Positions 1 through 9,559 are shown, counted from the first letter of the stretch. The stretch: DNA of 64,000 nucleotides from Xanthomonas sp. CFBP 8443 (GCF_025666195.1 NZ_CP102592.1:4960001-5024000); one strand, 5' to 3'. Translations and numbers: made by a program. Notes: a model not told the origin generated them from the sequence alone.

Positions 1-460
1 CCGGGCGCAGCACCTTGACCACCACTTCGCGGCCGTCGTGCAGCGTCGCCGCATGCACCTGCGCGATCGAGGCCGAGGCCAGCGGCGTGGTATCGAAGCT
101 GGCGAAGGCCACCGCGATCGGCTGCCCCAGCGCCTGCTCGACGATGCGCCGCGCCGCCTCGCCGTCGAACGGGCGCACCCGGTCCTGCAGCAGGGTCAGT
201 TCCTCGGCCACGTCCGGCGGCATCAGGTCGCGGCGGGTGGACAGGATCTGCCCGAACTTGACGAAGATCGGGCCCAGGTCCTGCAGCGCCAGGCGCAGCC
301 GCGCACCGCGCGACTGCGCGGCGATGTCCGGGCTGGCGCGCGGCACGAACGGTTTGGCCAGGCGCAGCCAGCGCTCGGCCGGCGTGCCGTCGAGCAGGTC
401 GTCCAGGCGGTAGCGCAGGATCACCCGGCCGATGCGGCTGGCGCGGAACATCGCCTTCAT
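1..460 (-). CDS. ubiB: UbiB-family atypical kinase, partial (C-terminal part beyond the left edge)
   Basis: ABC1/ADCK/UbiB atypical protein kinase-like ATPase, which supports coenzyme Q (ubiquinone) biosynthesis at the inner membrane. Only the N-terminal 153 codons are inside the window. The family signature KxGQ is visible as KFGQ at residues 68-71, the alanine-rich nucleotide loop as ASASIAQVH at 128-136, and the conserved lysine in VVKV at about 149. The ATG at 460 overlaps the stop codon of the upstream SCP2/UbiJ-like gene (ATGA), so the two are translationally coupled, as in the ubiE-ubiJ-ubiB arrangement of other gammaproteobacteria. The catalytic aspartates and the C-terminal membrane helices lie outside the window. 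Confidence 0.9.
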   Translation of the reverse strand, partial: MKAMFRASRIGRVILRYRLDDLLDGTPAERWLRLAKPFVPRASPDIAAQSRGARLRLALQDLGPIFVKFGQILSTRRDLMPPDVAEELTLLQDRVRPFDGEAARRIVEQALGQPIAVAFASFDTTPLASASIAQVHAATLHDGREVVVKVLRP

Positions 461-1098
461 GCGCCGCGCTCCGGCGACAGCCTGGCCACGCGCGCGGCCA
501 GGCGCTCGATGTCGTCGCGCACCGCATCGACGTCGTCGTAGAACGCCTCCAGCTCCGCGCGCGCGACCACGTCGCGCGATTCCTCGGTGACGAACTCGGC
601 CGCGCTCTGCGCCAGGTCCTGCGCGCCGCGCTGGGCCTGCTGCAACGCCGCGCGCGCCGCGTTGGCGAACTGCACGCCGAGCACGTCGCCGAACACCTGG
701 GTGAACGGCCGCTGCCAGTCCGGATCGAAACGCCCCGCCAACTGCTGCAGGCGCCGCGCCAGTTCGGCGTCGCCGGACACCCGCACCCGTCCGCCGGGGC
801 TGGCGCCGCGCCGCGCCTGGGCCAGGAACGGCAGCTGCGCGAACAGCCCGCCGAGGGTGCTGCGCACCGCCAGGTCGGGTTCCTGCGCCGTATCCACGGG
901 GCCGACCTGCAGACGCGTGCCGTCCACGCGGATCTGCAGCGCCAGCGCCGGCGCCTCCAGGGTCAGCGCCACGCGCTGGCCGTCGAGGCCGCGCAGCGCT
1001 TCGCGGGTGTCCGGGTCCAGCGCCAGCGCGCGGTTGAGCGCCGCTTCCAGCGCGCGGCCGGCCAGGGGCTTGAGGGCATCGAAGGGAGATCCAGGCAT
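457..1098 (-). CDS. ubiJ: SCP2-domain protein, UbiJ-like ubiquinone biosynthesis accessory factor
   Basis: A 213-residue protein with an N-terminal SCP2-like (sterol/lipid carrier) beta fold and a helical, probably coiled-coil C-terminus. UbiJ binds polyisoprenoid lipids and scaffolds the soluble Ubi hydroxylase/methylase complex. I chose the ATG at 1098 ([10 protein letters not shown]) because it starts directly before the conserved fold; an in-frame ATG at 1122 would add eight residues. The stop overlaps the ubiB start by four bases, the strongest sign that it acts in ubiquinone synthesis. UbiJ sequences are poorly conserved, so the family assignment rests partly on context. Confidence 0.78.
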   Translation of the reverse strand: MPGSPFDALKPLAGRALEAALNRALALDPDTREALRGLDGQRVALTLEAPALALQIRVDGTRLQVGPVDTAQEPDLAVRSTLGGLFAQLPFLAQARRGASPGGRVRVSGDAELARRLQQLAGRFDPDWQRPFTQVFGDVLGVQFANAARAALQQAQRGAQDLAQSAAEFVTEESRDVVARAELEAFYDDVDAVRDDIERLAARVARLSPERGA

Positions 1099-1164
1099 GC
1101 CGCGCATTCTAGCGGCAGACACGTCGCAGGACCGTACGCGCGGCGGACGGCGATGCGCGCCGCG

Positions 1165-3123
1165 CTATTGCGCCTGCGCGCCGCCGAGGTGCTTGCTCAG
1201 GAACGCCAGCAGCTGGGTATAGTACGCGCGGCGGTGCGGCTCGGTGTAGAACCCATGGCCCTCGTTGGGGAAGTACAGCGACTCCACCGGCACGCCGGCG
1301 TTCTTCAGCGCCTTTTCCATGCGTTCAGTGTGCTGCACCGGCGCCCGCTCGTCCTTGCCGCCCGCGGCCAAGAACACCGGTGCGCGAATGCGGTCGGCGA
1401 GATTGACCGGCGAGCGCGCGGCCAGGGTGCCGCGTTCGCCGACCCAGTCGCCGGCCCAGTTCCTGGCCCAGCGCGCACGCCGCGACTGGTCGCGGTACAT
1501 CGTCTCCAGGTCGTACACGCCGACATAGCCGGCGGCGCAGCGGTACAGGTCCGGTTCCCTGGCTGCGCCCATCAGCGCCGCGTAGGCGCCGTAGCTGGCG
1601 CCATAGATGCAGATGCGCGAGGCATCGGCGATGCCCTGTGCGGCGGCCCAGCGCGTGGCATCGGTCAGGTCGTCCTGCATGCGCCCGCCCCATTCCTTCG
1701 CCCCGGCCTGGGTGAAGGCCCGGCCGTAGTTGCCCGAACCGCGGTAATTGACCCGCAGCACCGCGTAGCCGGCCGCGGCGAGCAGTTGCGCGTCGTCGTC
1801 GAAATCCCAGGCGTCGAACACGCCGAACGGCCCGCCGTGCGGCAACAACACCATCGGCAAGGGCTTGCCGGCCGGGGCCTGCAGCGGCACGGTGAGGTAT
1901 CCGTGCAGCGACACCCCGTCCCTGGCCTTGAAGCTGACCGCGCGACTGGGCGGCACCTGGCTTGGCTGGAACCATTCGCGCCGGCTGAACACGCGCTTGG
2001 CCGACTTGTCCACGGTATCGAACAGGAAGTAGTCGCCGTTGTTGCGGTCGCTCCAGACGTAGAGCAGCAGCAGCCGGCGATCGGTGGTTGCCGAGGTGAT
2101 GAACACCGCATCGCCATCGAACGCCTTTTCCAGCGAGCGATACAGCCGCGAAGTCGGCGCGTTGTCGTCGAAGAAACGGTTGCGCACCCGATCGGTCATG
2201 AACGACACGCCGATCGGCGTCTTGCCGTCGAGGTCGCGCAACACCCGGTAGGGATCGACCTGCGGGTCGCGCAGCAAGGGCGCATAGCGATCGGTGGCCG
2301 GATCCCACGACACCACCGCGTCCGGGCCGCTGGCCTGCTCCACCTGCAGATAGGCGAGCTTGTCGTCGGCGGAGAACCCCAGCGGATAGGTGCGCTGGAA
2401 ACTGCTGGTTTCGTCGTTGATCAGCCGCCACGGCGTGCCGCTGTCGTCGCGGTAGAAGAGCTTGCCGGCATTGGCGCTATCGGCGCCATTGGCGAAACGC
2501 ACGCGTCCGCTGTGGTCGGCGACGAAGCTCGCGCGCGAGACCGGCGCGGTCGCCACCGGCACGCGCCGGTGGTTGTAGATATCCAGCTTGTCGATGCGGA
2601 TGGTCGGATCGCTGCTGGGCGCCACCACCGACACCAGCACGTAGCGCGGATCCTGCGGCAGCGTGTCGAGCATGTACACCGACGGATCCAGGCCCGCCTT
2701 GAGCGTGGTCGCGTTGACCGCGTCGTTCATCCCATAGGGGCTGGCGAGCAGGCGCGGATTCTTGCCGTCGGCGTCGATGGCGTGCAGCTGGCCGATCGCC
2801 ACCGGTTCGTCGCGCGCGCCGAGACGCTCGGCCATCGACACCACGATCCGCTCGTCGTTGGCCCACCAGAAATCGTCGACCACCGAATCGGCGCCGCCGA
2901 TGACCCTGGCGGACAGCTGCTTGTCGCTGCGGCGCACCACCACCAGGCCGGTCCGGTCCTCCATCGGCTGGGTGACGGCATAGTAGGCGCCTGTCGGCGA
3001 GATCTTGACCCGTTCGAACTGGTCGCGCTTCAGATAGGGGGTCAGATCCAGCCGCGCCGGCTCGGCCTGCGCGCATGCCATGCCGGCCAGCACAAGGCCG
3101 GCCACGAACGTCCACTGTCGCAT
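1165..3123 (-). CDS. Secreted S9-family (prolyl oligopeptidase-like) serine peptidase
   Basis: A 652-residue alpha/beta-hydrolase peptidase. The start at 3123 gives a clean signal peptide (MRQWTFVAGLVLAGMACAQA), so the enzyme should act in the periplasm or outside the cell. The N-terminal half looks like the beta-propeller of S9 enzymes; the C-terminal half is the catalytic domain. Visible motifs are the oxyanion segment LPHGGPFG, the nucleophile elbow GASYG (Ser about 510), Asp about 591 in GGKDERAP and His about 623 in NEGHGF, an intact triad. Exact specificity (dipeptidyl-peptidase, acylaminoacyl-peptidase or other) cannot be read from the sequence. It stands alone, about 40 bases upstream of ubiJ in coding direction. 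Confidence 0.85.
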   Translation of the reverse strand: MRQWTFVAGLVLAGMACAQAEPARLDLTPYLKRDQFERVKISPTGAYYAVTQPMEDRTGLVVVRRSDKQLSARVIGGADSVVDDFWWANDERIVVSMAERLGARDEPVAIGQLHAIDADGKNPRLLASPYGMNDAVNATTLKAGLDPSVYMLDTLPQDPRYVLVSVVAPSSDPTIRIDKLDIYNHRRVPVATAPVSRASFVADHSGRVRFANGADSANAGKLFYRDDSGTPWRLINDETSSFQRTYPLGFSADDKLAYLQVEQASGPDAVVSWDPATDRYAPLLRDPQVDPYRVLRDLDGKTPIGVSFMTDRVRNRFFDDNAPTSRLYRSLEKAFDGDAVFITSATTDRRLLLLYVWSDRNNGDYFLFDTVDKSAKRVFSRREWFQPSQVPPSRAVSFKARDGVSLHGYLTVPLQAPAGKPLPMVLLPHGGPFGVFDAWDFDDDAQLLAAAGYAVLRVNYRGSGNYGRAFTQAGAKEWGGRMQDDLTDATRWAAAQGIADASRICIYGASYGAYAALMGAAREPDLYRCAAGYVGVYDLETMYRDQSRRARWARNWAGDWVGERGTLAARSPVNLADRIRAPVFLAAGGKDERAPVQHTERMEKALKNAGVPVESLYFPNEGHGFYTEPHRRAYYTQLLAFLSKHLGGAQAQ

Positions 3124-3289
3124 TGCGCTTCCCCTATCCCCTGAGTCGCCTATGGTGGCAAGCCGCGCGAACGGCGTCCATCCCTGCCGCCGCCGTCCGC
3201 GCGCCACCGCGCGATCCGGGCCCTTCCCTCGCCGCGCGGGCGATGGCCCAGGCTAGGGCCCTTCATCCGGCAATGGCGGGAGCGGCGGC

Positions 3290-3500
3290 GATGCGCGGAC
3301 CCGGGTCGGCATCATCTTCGGCGACACGTCGGCCGCGCACGAGGTCTGGCTGCAGTCGGCGCGCACCATCGTCGATGCGCTGGACCCGCAGCGCGTCGAG
3401 GCCACCTGATCGGCATCGACAAGCAGGGCCGCCGGCATGCCAGCGAGCGCGAGGGGTTCCTGCTATATGCCGACGATCCGGCACGGATTGCGCCACGCGC
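3290..3500 (+). pseudogene. Decayed 5' fragment of a D-alanine--D-alanine ligase gene
   Basis: From about 3302 the plus strand reads [20 protein letters not shown]..., which matches the ATP-grasp N-terminus of Ddl (family pattern VGIxFGGxSAEHEVSLQSAxNIxxAL). After EAT at about 3406 a stop occurs in this frame, but shifting by one base restores [18 protein letters not shown] followed by LLYADDPARIA, again Ddl-like. So one base has been lost, and there is no start codon, RBS or the remaining 250 or so residues. Several key Gly/Glu positions are also changed. This is a relic, not a working gene. Identification is from memory of the family pattern, without alignment. Confidence 0.75.
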
Positions 3501-3705
3501 AGGATGCGGCACTGTGCACGCGGTGGACACATCGCGGGGGAACACGGAACAGGCGCCGAAGCGCTGCCGCGGCGATGCTGCCGCGGCGCACATTTGCACG
3601 TACCGCACGCATCGACACATGCGTCGATGCCTGAATCAAACAAAAAGCGGCACGCGATTGCATGGCCTATTTGCCAAGGCGGCAATCACTTACCCGCAAT
3701 GCAAA

Positions 3706-3748
3706 ACGGCCCGCGGTCGCGGAGCATCGCTCCGTGACCGCGGGCCGT
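3706..3748 (-). terminator. Strong hairpin with T run: terminator of the DUF1328 gene
   Basis: A 13-bp arm (3706-3718, ACGGCCCGCGGTC) pairs with 3736-3748, extended by an inner GCGGAGC/GCTCCGT pairing. Read on the minus strand the hairpin is followed by TTTTGC, the layout of a rho-independent terminator for the ole-region minus-strand genes ending at 3769. Confidence 0.75.
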
Positions 3749-3768
3749 TCGCAGGTGCAGCGGAAGGA

Positions 3769-3927
3769 CTAGACCTTGCCGCGACGGAACATCGAGATCA
3801 CCGCCAGGATCAGGAACACCACGAACAGGATCCAGGCGATGTTGGTCGCCGCACCGGCGATGCCGCTGAAACCCAGTACGGCGGCGATGATGGCGATGAC
3901 GAAGAAGATGATGGCGTAATGCAGCAT
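3769..3927 (-). CDS. DUF1328 small membrane protein (YtjA family)
   Basis: A 52-residue protein made almost wholly of two hydrophobic helices ([19 protein letters not shown] and [18 protein letters not shown]) with the family's FSGIAGAA link and a basic RRGK tail. This is the standard DUF1328/YtjA layout and length. The function of the family is unknown; it is small, inner-membrane and often near stress genes. It lies 62 bases downstream of oleD on the same strand, and is followed by a strong terminator hairpin, so it could be the last cistron of an oleD transcript. Confidence 0.88.
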   Translation of the reverse strand: MLHYAIIFFVIAIIAAVLGFSGIAGAATNIAWILFVVFLILAVISMFRRGKV

Positions 3928-3989
3928 GGCAAGGTCCGAAAGTTGTCGTGCCGAATTGGCGCGGAGCCATCTTCGGCAACTGCCGGTCG

Positions 3990-5000
3990 TCAGGAAGTGA
4001 CGGAAGTGTCGCGGCGCCATGATGACGCCAGCCGCTGCAGGCCCTGCTCGATCGAAACCTGCGGCACATAGCCGAAATCGCGCCGCGCCGGTTCCATGCT
4101 GTACCAGTGCGGCGTGCACAGCTGCTCGGCCAGGAAGCGGGTCAGCGGCGGCTCGCCGCGCAGGCGCAGCAGCGGCCAAAGCGTTTCGCACGCAGCGCCG
4201 ATGCGGTAGGCCGCCTTGAACGACAGGGTCTTGGTCACCGGCGGCGCGCCGACCGCGGCGAGCAGCTTGTTCAACAGTTCGCGCATCGGCAGTGGCTCGC
4301 CGTTGGAAATGAAGTACGCCTTGCCGGCGCAGGCCGCGCCGACGCGCAGGTGCTCGAACGCATCGAAGTGCGCCTGCGCGGCGTTGTCGATGAAGGTCGA
4401 ATCGACCAGGTTGTCGCCGCTGCCGACCAGGCGCACGCGCCCGGCCTGCGCACGCGCGACCAGCTTGGGCAGGATCTGGTTGTCGCCCGGGCCCCAGATC
4501 AGCCGCGGTCGCAGCGCCACCACCGCCAGCTGCGCATCGTTGGCGGCCAGCACCGCGCGTTCGGCGATGGTCTTGGTCGCCGCGTACGGCGCCTGGAAGT
4601 TTTCGCCGTACGGCACCTGGTCCGCGCCCAGGCCTTCGACCGGATGGGTGGCGCGGTGGGTCACGCTCGGCGTGGAGGTATAGACCAGGCGTCCCACGCC
4701 GTGGGCGCGACAGGCGGCCAGCACGTTCTCGGTGCCGACCACGTTGGGCTGGTAATAGCTGTCGTAGCTGCCCCAGGCGCCGGCCTTGGCCGCGTTGTGG
4801 AACACCGCATCGGCGCCCGCGACCGCATGGTGCAGCGCCTGCGCGTCGGTCAGGTCGCCACGCACCTGGGCCACGCCCAATGCCTGCAGCTCCGGATAGT
4901 GGCCGCGGTTGTAGCTGATCACCTCGTGCCCGCGCGCGACCAGGCCGCGGCACAACGCCTGGCCCAGGAATCCACCACCGCCCGTCACCACAATCTTCAT
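3990..5000 (-). CDS. oleD: OleD: NAD(P)-dependent 2-alkyl-3-oxoalkanoate reductase
   Basis: A 336-residue extended short-chain dehydrogenase. It has the Rossmann motif TGGGGFLG at residues 6-13 and the catalytic YAATK at 139-143, preceded by the serine/threonine-rich YTSTPSV segment. In olefin biosynthesis OleD reduces the 2-alkyl-3-ketoacid made by OleA to the 2-alkyl-3-hydroxy acid. The assignment rests on the fold plus the presence of oleA, oleB and oleC on the same strand within 9 kb. The ATG at 5000 is chosen because the Rossmann strand starts at residue 2; the 40 residues upstream in frame look non-coding. It is separated from oleC by a regulator and an opposite-strand hydrolase, so it probably has its own promoter. 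Confidence 0.88.
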   Translation of the reverse strand: MKIVVTGGGGFLGQALCRGLVARGHEVISYNRGHYPELQALGVAQVRGDLTDAQALHHAVAGADAVFHNAAKAGAWGSYDSYYQPNVVGTENVLAACRAHGVGRLVYTSTPSVTHRATHPVEGLGADQVPYGENFQAPYAATKTIAERAVLAANDAQLAVVALRPRLIWGPGDNQILPKLVARAQAGRVRLVGSGDNLVDSTFIDNAAQAHFDAFEHLRVGAACAGKAYFISNGEPLPMRELLNKLLAAVGAPPVTKTLSFKAAYRIGAACETLWPLLRLRGEPPLTRFLAEQLCTPHWYSMEPARRDFGYVPQVSIEQGLQRLASSWRRDTSVTS

Positions 5001-5198
5001 CGCGCCGCACCGATCGCACCAGGGCGCACACGATAGCCGGGGGCGCGCGGGAAGGCGATCCGGACGTTGCGCGGACGTCACCGCGGCGCACGCCAAGTCA
5101 TTGATCCGCTGGAACTTCATAATTCTTCATGAGGACATCAGGCACTTCAGGCACGGCGCTGGCGCAGTGCGCGGACCGCATCCTTCCGGAGTTCCACC

Positions 5199-6338
5199 AT
5201 GTCGCGCCTTTCGTTCCTGCCGTGTGTCCTGCTCGCCCTCGCCGTGCCTCTCGCCCACGCCGCTCCCGCCTCCCCGTCCCCGACCGCACCCGCCACCGCG
5301 CCGCCGGCGCTGGACGACGGCTGGCCGGCCGCCGATGCCAGGAGCACCGGCTGGAACATGGCCACGCTCGCGGCGCTGGAGCAGGCCATCGCCGACGGCA
5401 AGGCGCCGCACACCAGCAGTGTGCTGATCGTGCGCGACGGCGCGCTGGTCTACGAGCGCTACTTCGGCGACGCCGACCGCCAGACCCTGCACGACACCCG
5501 TTCGGCGACCAAGAGCATCACCGCGCTGCTGGTCGGCGCGGCGATCGACCGCGGCCGCCTGCCCAGCGCACAGGCCAAGGTCTACGATTACTTCGGTGAT
5601 CGCCGTTGGCAGCAGCCGGATCCGCGCAAGCGCGCGACCACCGTCGAGGATCTGCTGACGATGAGTTCGCAACTGGAATGCGACGACGACAACGCGTTCT
5701 CCAGCGGCAACGAGGAACGCATGTACGTCAGCGCCGACTGGACCCAGTTCGCGCTGGACCTGCCGATCAAGGGCTATGCGCCGTGGATGCGCCGCCCCGA
5801 GGACAGCCCGCACGGCCGCGCCTTTTCCTACTGCACCGCCGGCAGCTTCCTGCTCGGCGCGCTGGTGGAAAAGGCCACCGGCCAGCGCCTGGAGGACTTC
5901 GCCGCGCAGGCACTGGAGCGGCCGCTCGGCATCACCAATGTCCGCTGGGGGCGCTCCGCCGAGGGCGTGGGCATGGGCGGCGGCGGCACCCGCTACCGCA
6001 GCCGCGACCTGGCCAAGTTCGGCCAGCTGCTGCTCGACCAGGGCCGCTGGCACGGCCGCCAGGTGCTGTCGGCGGACTGGGTGCGGGCGATGACCACGGT
6101 GCACGCGCAGGCGCGCGAGGACGCGGACTACGGCTACCTGCTGTGGCGCTTCCGCTTCCCGGTGCGCGGCACCGAACGCGGGGTGTGGGCGATGTCCGGC
6201 AACGGCGGCAACTACGTGTTCGTGTTGCCCGAGGAACGCCTGGTGGTGGTGATCACCCGCAGCGCCTACAACACGCCGAAGATGCATCCGCAGTCGCAGG
6301 CGCTGCTCGCCGACTACGTGCTCAAGGCGCTGCCGTAG
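5199..6338 (+). CDS. Secreted serine hydrolase of the class C beta-lactamase/EstB family
   Basis: A 379-residue protein with a signal peptide (MSRLSFLPCVLLALAVPLAHA) followed by a Pro/Ala-rich linker and a penicillin-binding-protein-like hydrolase domain. The catalytic SxxK is SATK at residues 102-105, in the DTRSATKSITALL context; the second motif Tyr appears in FSYCTAGSF, where the usual Asn is Thr. Members include esterases, D-aminopeptidases and some lipid or siderophore hydrolases; true beta-lactamase activity is unlikely. It sits inside the ole region on the opposite strand and its 3' end overlaps the convergent regulator gene by 17 bases. Confidence 0.85.
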   Translation: MSRLSFLPCVLLALAVPLAHAAPASPSPTAPATAPPALDDGWPAADARSTGWNMATLAALEQAIADGKAPHTSSVLIVRDGALVYERYFGDADRQTLHDTRSATKSITALLVGAAIDRGRLPSAQAKVYDYFGDRRWQQPDPRKRATTVEDLLTMSSQLECDDDNAFSSGNEERMYVSADWTQFALDLPIKGYAPWMRRPEDSPHGRAFSYCTAGSFLLGALVEKATGQRLEDFAAQALERPLGITNVRWGRSAEGVGMGGGGTRYRSRDLAKFGQLLLDQGRWHGRQVLSADWVRAMTTVHAQAREDADYGYLLWRFRFPVRGTERGVWAMSGNGGNYVFVLPEERLVVVITRSAYNTPKMHPQSQALLADYVLKALP

Positions 6339-7896
6339 CCGCGCCGGTCTCCTGCGGCAGCAGGCCGGCGCGGCGCACCTGCGCGCGCTCGGCGGCGATG
6401 TCGGCCTGGTTGCGCACCAGCAACGCGGCGAAGCCGGCCTGCGTGCGCAGTGGCGCCAGCAACGGCGACACCCGCAGGTAGGCCGCATCGCGGTAGCCGG
6501 CGGCCTGGGCGCGGCGCAACGCGTCCAGCGCCGCAGGCAAGTCGCCGGCCAGTTGCAGCAGCAGTGCCGCGTCCAGCCCATCCAGCGGATCGGCGCCATG
6601 CGCGACGCCCTGCAGCAGGTCCTGCGCCCGTGCGCGTAGCGCCGCCGCCGCGGGCCGTGGCTGTGCGTCCAGCGTCCACGCCACGGTCTGCGCCAGGCTG
6701 CCGTGCGGACGCAGCCGCAGCGCCTGCAGGCTGGCCTGGCGCGCACGCGCCGCATCGCCCTGCGCCAGCGCCAGTTCCGCCTGCAACAGGTACAGGCCGG
6801 CGTAGTCGGTGCCGCGCCCCAGCGCCTCGTCCAATGCCGCCTGCGCTTCGGCGCTGCGGCCATGCGCGAACAGGAATCCCGGCCAGGCCAGGTTGGAGAA
6901 GGCGCTGTCCGGATACAGCTGGAAGCTGTCGCGATAGCGCGCTTCGGCGGCGCTGACGTAGCCGAGCAGGTTGAGGTTGCTGGCGATCTGGATCGGCAGG
7001 AAGCGCACCCGCGCCGGATCGCGCACCTGCAGGTTGGCGGCCAGCGCCTGCGCCAGCCGGCCCTTGCGTTCGTACAGATAGGCGGCCGAGCCGCGCACCG
7101 CATCGGCGCCCGGATCCAGCTGCAGCGCGCGCTCGTAGGCGGCCAGGGCCGCCGCATAGTCGCCGCGGCAATCGTGCGCGTAACCGAGCGCGGCATGCGC
7201 GGCCGCCAACTGCGGCTGCGCGGCGATCACCTGCGCGGCCAGGCGCTGCGCGAGCGCGGCGTACTGCGCGTCGCCGCCGTACTGGCAGACCCGCGCGCTG
7301 TAGCCGCGGCTGAGTCCGAGCAGCGCGCGCGGCTCGTCCGGCGCCTGCTGCAGGCGCTGCCGGTACAGCGCGATCGCGCGTTCGTTGTCGTCGCGCTGAC
7401 CGATGCCGGCGTAGTAGTCGGCGCGTTGCAGCAGCGGCGACGCCTCGGCTTTCTGCGGCGGTGTCCGCCACGGCCAGGCCAGCGCCGCCAGCGTACCGAT
7501 GCCGAGCACGACGGCCGCCGCGATCGCCACGCGGCGCCAACGCCGTCTTGGCTGTGCCGCTGCGCTGTCGCCCTCGTCGTCTTCAAGGCGTACCGGCGCG
7601 CACAGCTGGTAGCCCTGGCCGCGCACCGAACGCAGGTAGCGCGGCTGCCGCGAGGCATCGCCCAGCGCCTGCCGCAGCAGGCGCACGCGCTGGGTCACGG
7701 TCTCCTCGTTGACCAGCGCCGGCGCCCACACCTGCGCGATCAGCTCGTCGAACCCGATCACGCGCTGGCCCTGCCGCAGCAGGTAATGCAGCAGGCGGAA
7801 ACTCAGCCCGCCCAGCTCCAGCGCGATGCCGTCGCGCTCGACTCGCTGTCGCGCCACGTCGATGCGCAGGTCGTCCAGCCGATAGCGCTCGCCCAT
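6322..7896 (-). CDS. Membrane-anchored winged-helix (OmpR/CadC-type) regulator with TPR-like periplasmic domain
   Basis: A 524-residue protein in three parts. Residues 1-100 form an OmpR/PhoB-type winged helix with the typical ELGGLSFRLLHYLL and VTQRVRLLRQALGD segments. Residues 122-143 form one transmembrane helix (VAIAAAVVLGIGTLAALAW) after a basic stretch. Residues 150-524 form an alanine-rich, TPR-like helical domain, expected in the periplasm. CadC/ToxR-like regulators sense outside signals directly without a kinase. The ATG at 7896 is 10 bases after the oleC stop, so the gene is very probably co-transcribed with oleC, making it a candidate regulator of olefin biosynthesis. That role is inference; target genes and signal are unknown. 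Confidence 0.85.
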   Translation of the reverse strand: MGERYRLDDLRIDVARQRVERDGIALELGGLSFRLLHYLLRQGQRVIGFDELIAQVWAPALVNEETVTQRVRLLRQALGDASRQPRYLRSVRGQGYQLCAPVRLEDDEGDSAAAQPRRRWRRVAIAAAVVLGIGTLAALAWPWRTPPQKAEASPLLQRADYYAGIGQRDDNERAIALYRQRLQQAPDEPRALLGLSRGYSARVCQYGGDAQYAALAQRLAAQVIAAQPQLAAAHAALGYAHDCRGDYAAALAAYERALQLDPGADAVRGSAAYLYERKGRLAQALAANLQVRDPARVRFLPIQIASNLNLLGYVSAAEARYRDSFQLYPDSAFSNLAWPGFLFAHGRSAEAQAALDEALGRGTDYAGLYLLQAELALAQGDAARARQASLQALRLRPHGSLAQTVAWTLDAQPRPAAAALRARAQDLLQGVAHGADPLDGLDAALLLQLAGDLPAALDALRRAQAAGYRDAAYLRVSPLLAPLRTQAGFAALLVRNQADIAAERAQVRRAGLLPQETGAATAAP

Positions 7897-7906
7897 CGCC
7901 GCGGCC

Positions 7907-9559
7907 TCAGCGCACGCGGTCCTTGGCCCACAGCGCCAGTTTCTCGCGGCCGATCTTGGCGTTGTGGCGGATGTCCACCGGGAAGCCCGGATGGCACAGG
8001 AAATCGGCGATGCCGGCGGTGTGCGGATGCGCCTGCGCCAGCGCGCGCAACTCGGCCTGCGGCTGCGCCGGCGGCGCCACGCCCGGCTGCAGTTCGTAGC
8101 ACAGCACCGGCCGCTGCGCGCCCGCCGCGCCGATCCCGACCAGCGCGCTGCGGCGCAGCCACGGCAAGGTGTTGAAGATCGGCTCGGCCTGCTCGGTGTA
8201 CAGCGGCCCGTGCGCGGTCTCCACGCGCTGGGTCTTGCGCCCGCAGAACCACAGCCGGCCCTGCGCGTCGAAGTAGCCGACGTCGCCCATGCGGTGCACG
8301 ATGCGCTCGCTGCCGTCGTCCAGGCGCTCGCGGATCTTGGCGATGCGGGTGGCCGCGTCGCGGTTGAAATAGGTATCGGTGGTGGTCGGCCCGGCCACGG
8401 TGATCTCGCCGACCGTGCCCGCCGGCAGCTCGCGCACGCCCGACCAGTCGGGGATCGCCGCGTCGTCGATGGCGATGATGCGCACCACGTTCGGCGCCAC
8501 CACCGCACCGACGCAGGTGCCGGCGCCGGTTTCGGTGGCTGCGCGCGTGTCCTGCAGCTCGCGGCCCTCGATCGCCGCCACCGGCAGGCATTCGGTGGCG
8601 CCGTACGGCGTCCACAGCTTGCCGTCCTCCGGCAGCAGGCTGCAGATCCTGGCCACGATCTCCGGCGGCACCGGCGCGCCGGCCGAGGTCGCGCAGCGCA
8701 CGCTCGGCAGCGGCCGGCCGTAGTCGGCCAGCACCCGCATCAGCGCCGGCGAACCGAACAGCTGGGTCACGCCGAAGCGGTCGATCGCATCGTGCAGCTT
8801 GCGCGGATCGGCGCTGGCCGGCCGCGTCGGGTCCATGTCCGGGATCACCGAGGTCAGCCCCAGCGCCGGGTCGAACAGGGCGAACGGCGGGAAGGTCGGC
8901 AGGTCGATGCCGCCGGGCTGCATGCCGAACGCGTTGCGCATCAGTTCGATCTGGCCGACGAAATGGCGATGCCGGTAGACCACGCCCTTGGGCACGCCGG
9001 TGGAGCCGCTGGTGAACAGGATCGCGGCCACGTCGTCGCCCGCGGTGTCGGCCAGCTGGCTGCCGGCGCCACGACCGGCATGTTCGATCTGCGCCAGCGT
9101 GGTGCCGCCCCAGGCCCAGCGCCGGCCCACGGTGACGATGCGCCGCGCCGAGCGCGCCCAGCCCAGCAAGCGCCGCGCCAGCTGCGCCAGCGGGATGCCG
9201 ATGAACGCCTCCGGCTGCGCCTCGTCCAGGCATTGTTTGAGCGCGCGCTTGTCGATGCCCGGATCCACCAGCACCGGCACCGCGCCGGCCTTGAACAGCG
9301 CGAACATCAGCAGGAAGAACTCCGGCGACGGCCGCACCATCACCACCGTGCGCGTCCCGCGGCCGATGCCGTAGCCGCCCAGCCCGGCGGCGATCGCGTC
9401 GCTGCGCGCATCCAGCTGCGCGTAGCTCAGGGTCACGTCGTAGGCGGCCAGGCCGTTGGCGCTCCGGCGGCCCGGGCAGCGGATGGCGATCTGGTCGGGG
9501 CGCTCGCGCGCCAACGGCGGCAGCGTCGCGGCGATGTTGCAGGGGGTGGTCGTGGTCAT
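7907..9559 (-). CDS. oleC: OleC: AMP-dependent beta-lactone synthetase
   Basis: A 550-residue adenylate-forming (ANL superfamily) enzyme. The phosphate loop LFTSGSTGVPKG is at residues 181-192, the adenine-binding YGATEC motif in the middle, and the C-terminal domain ends with the conserved lysine region NAKIGREKL. OleC converts the 2-alkyl-3-hydroxy acid from OleD to a cis-beta-lactone using ATP. The start at 9559 (MTTTTPCNIA) is preferred over an upstream in-frame ATG at 9679, because the preceding 40 residues are arginine-rich and not family-like. The divergent YkgJ-type gene starts 209 bases away, so this intergenic region should hold the oleC promoter. Confidence 0.9.
   Translation of the reverse strand: MTTTTPCNIAATLPPLARERPDQIAIRCPGRRSANGLAAYDVTLSYAQLDARSDAIAAGLGGYGIGRGTRTVVMVRPSPEFFLLMFALFKAGAVPVLVDPGIDKRALKQCLDEAQPEAFIGIPLAQLARRLLGWARSARRIVTVGRRWAWGGTTLAQIEHAGRGAGSQLADTAGDDVAAILFTSGSTGVPKGVVYRHRHFVGQIELMRNAFGMQPGGIDLPTFPPFALFDPALGLTSVIPDMDPTRPASADPRKLHDAIDRFGVTQLFGSPALMRVLADYGRPLPSVRCATSAGAPVPPEIVARICSLLPEDGKLWTPYGATECLPVAAIEGRELQDTRAATETGAGTCVGAVVAPNVVRIIAIDDAAIPDWSGVRELPAGTVGEITVAGPTTTDTYFNRDAATRIAKIRERLDDGSERIVHRMGDVGYFDAQGRLWFCGRKTQRVETAHGPLYTEQAEPIFNTLPWLRRSALVGIGAAGAQRPVLCYELQPGVAPPAQPQAELRALAQAHPHTAGIADFLCHPGFPVDIRHNAKIGREKLALWAKDRVR

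Noticed and set aside
1153..3144. Long open frame on the plus strand (663 codons)
   Set aside because: It is the shadow of the S9 peptidase gene: rich in His, Arg, Val and Gly, with no domain; GC-rich codons leave the opposite strand open.
5199..6338. Reading the serine hydrolase as a true beta-lactamase resistance gene
   Set aside because: The second motif is YCT instead of YxN and the third motif is not a clear KTG; such proteins are usually esterases or peptidases.
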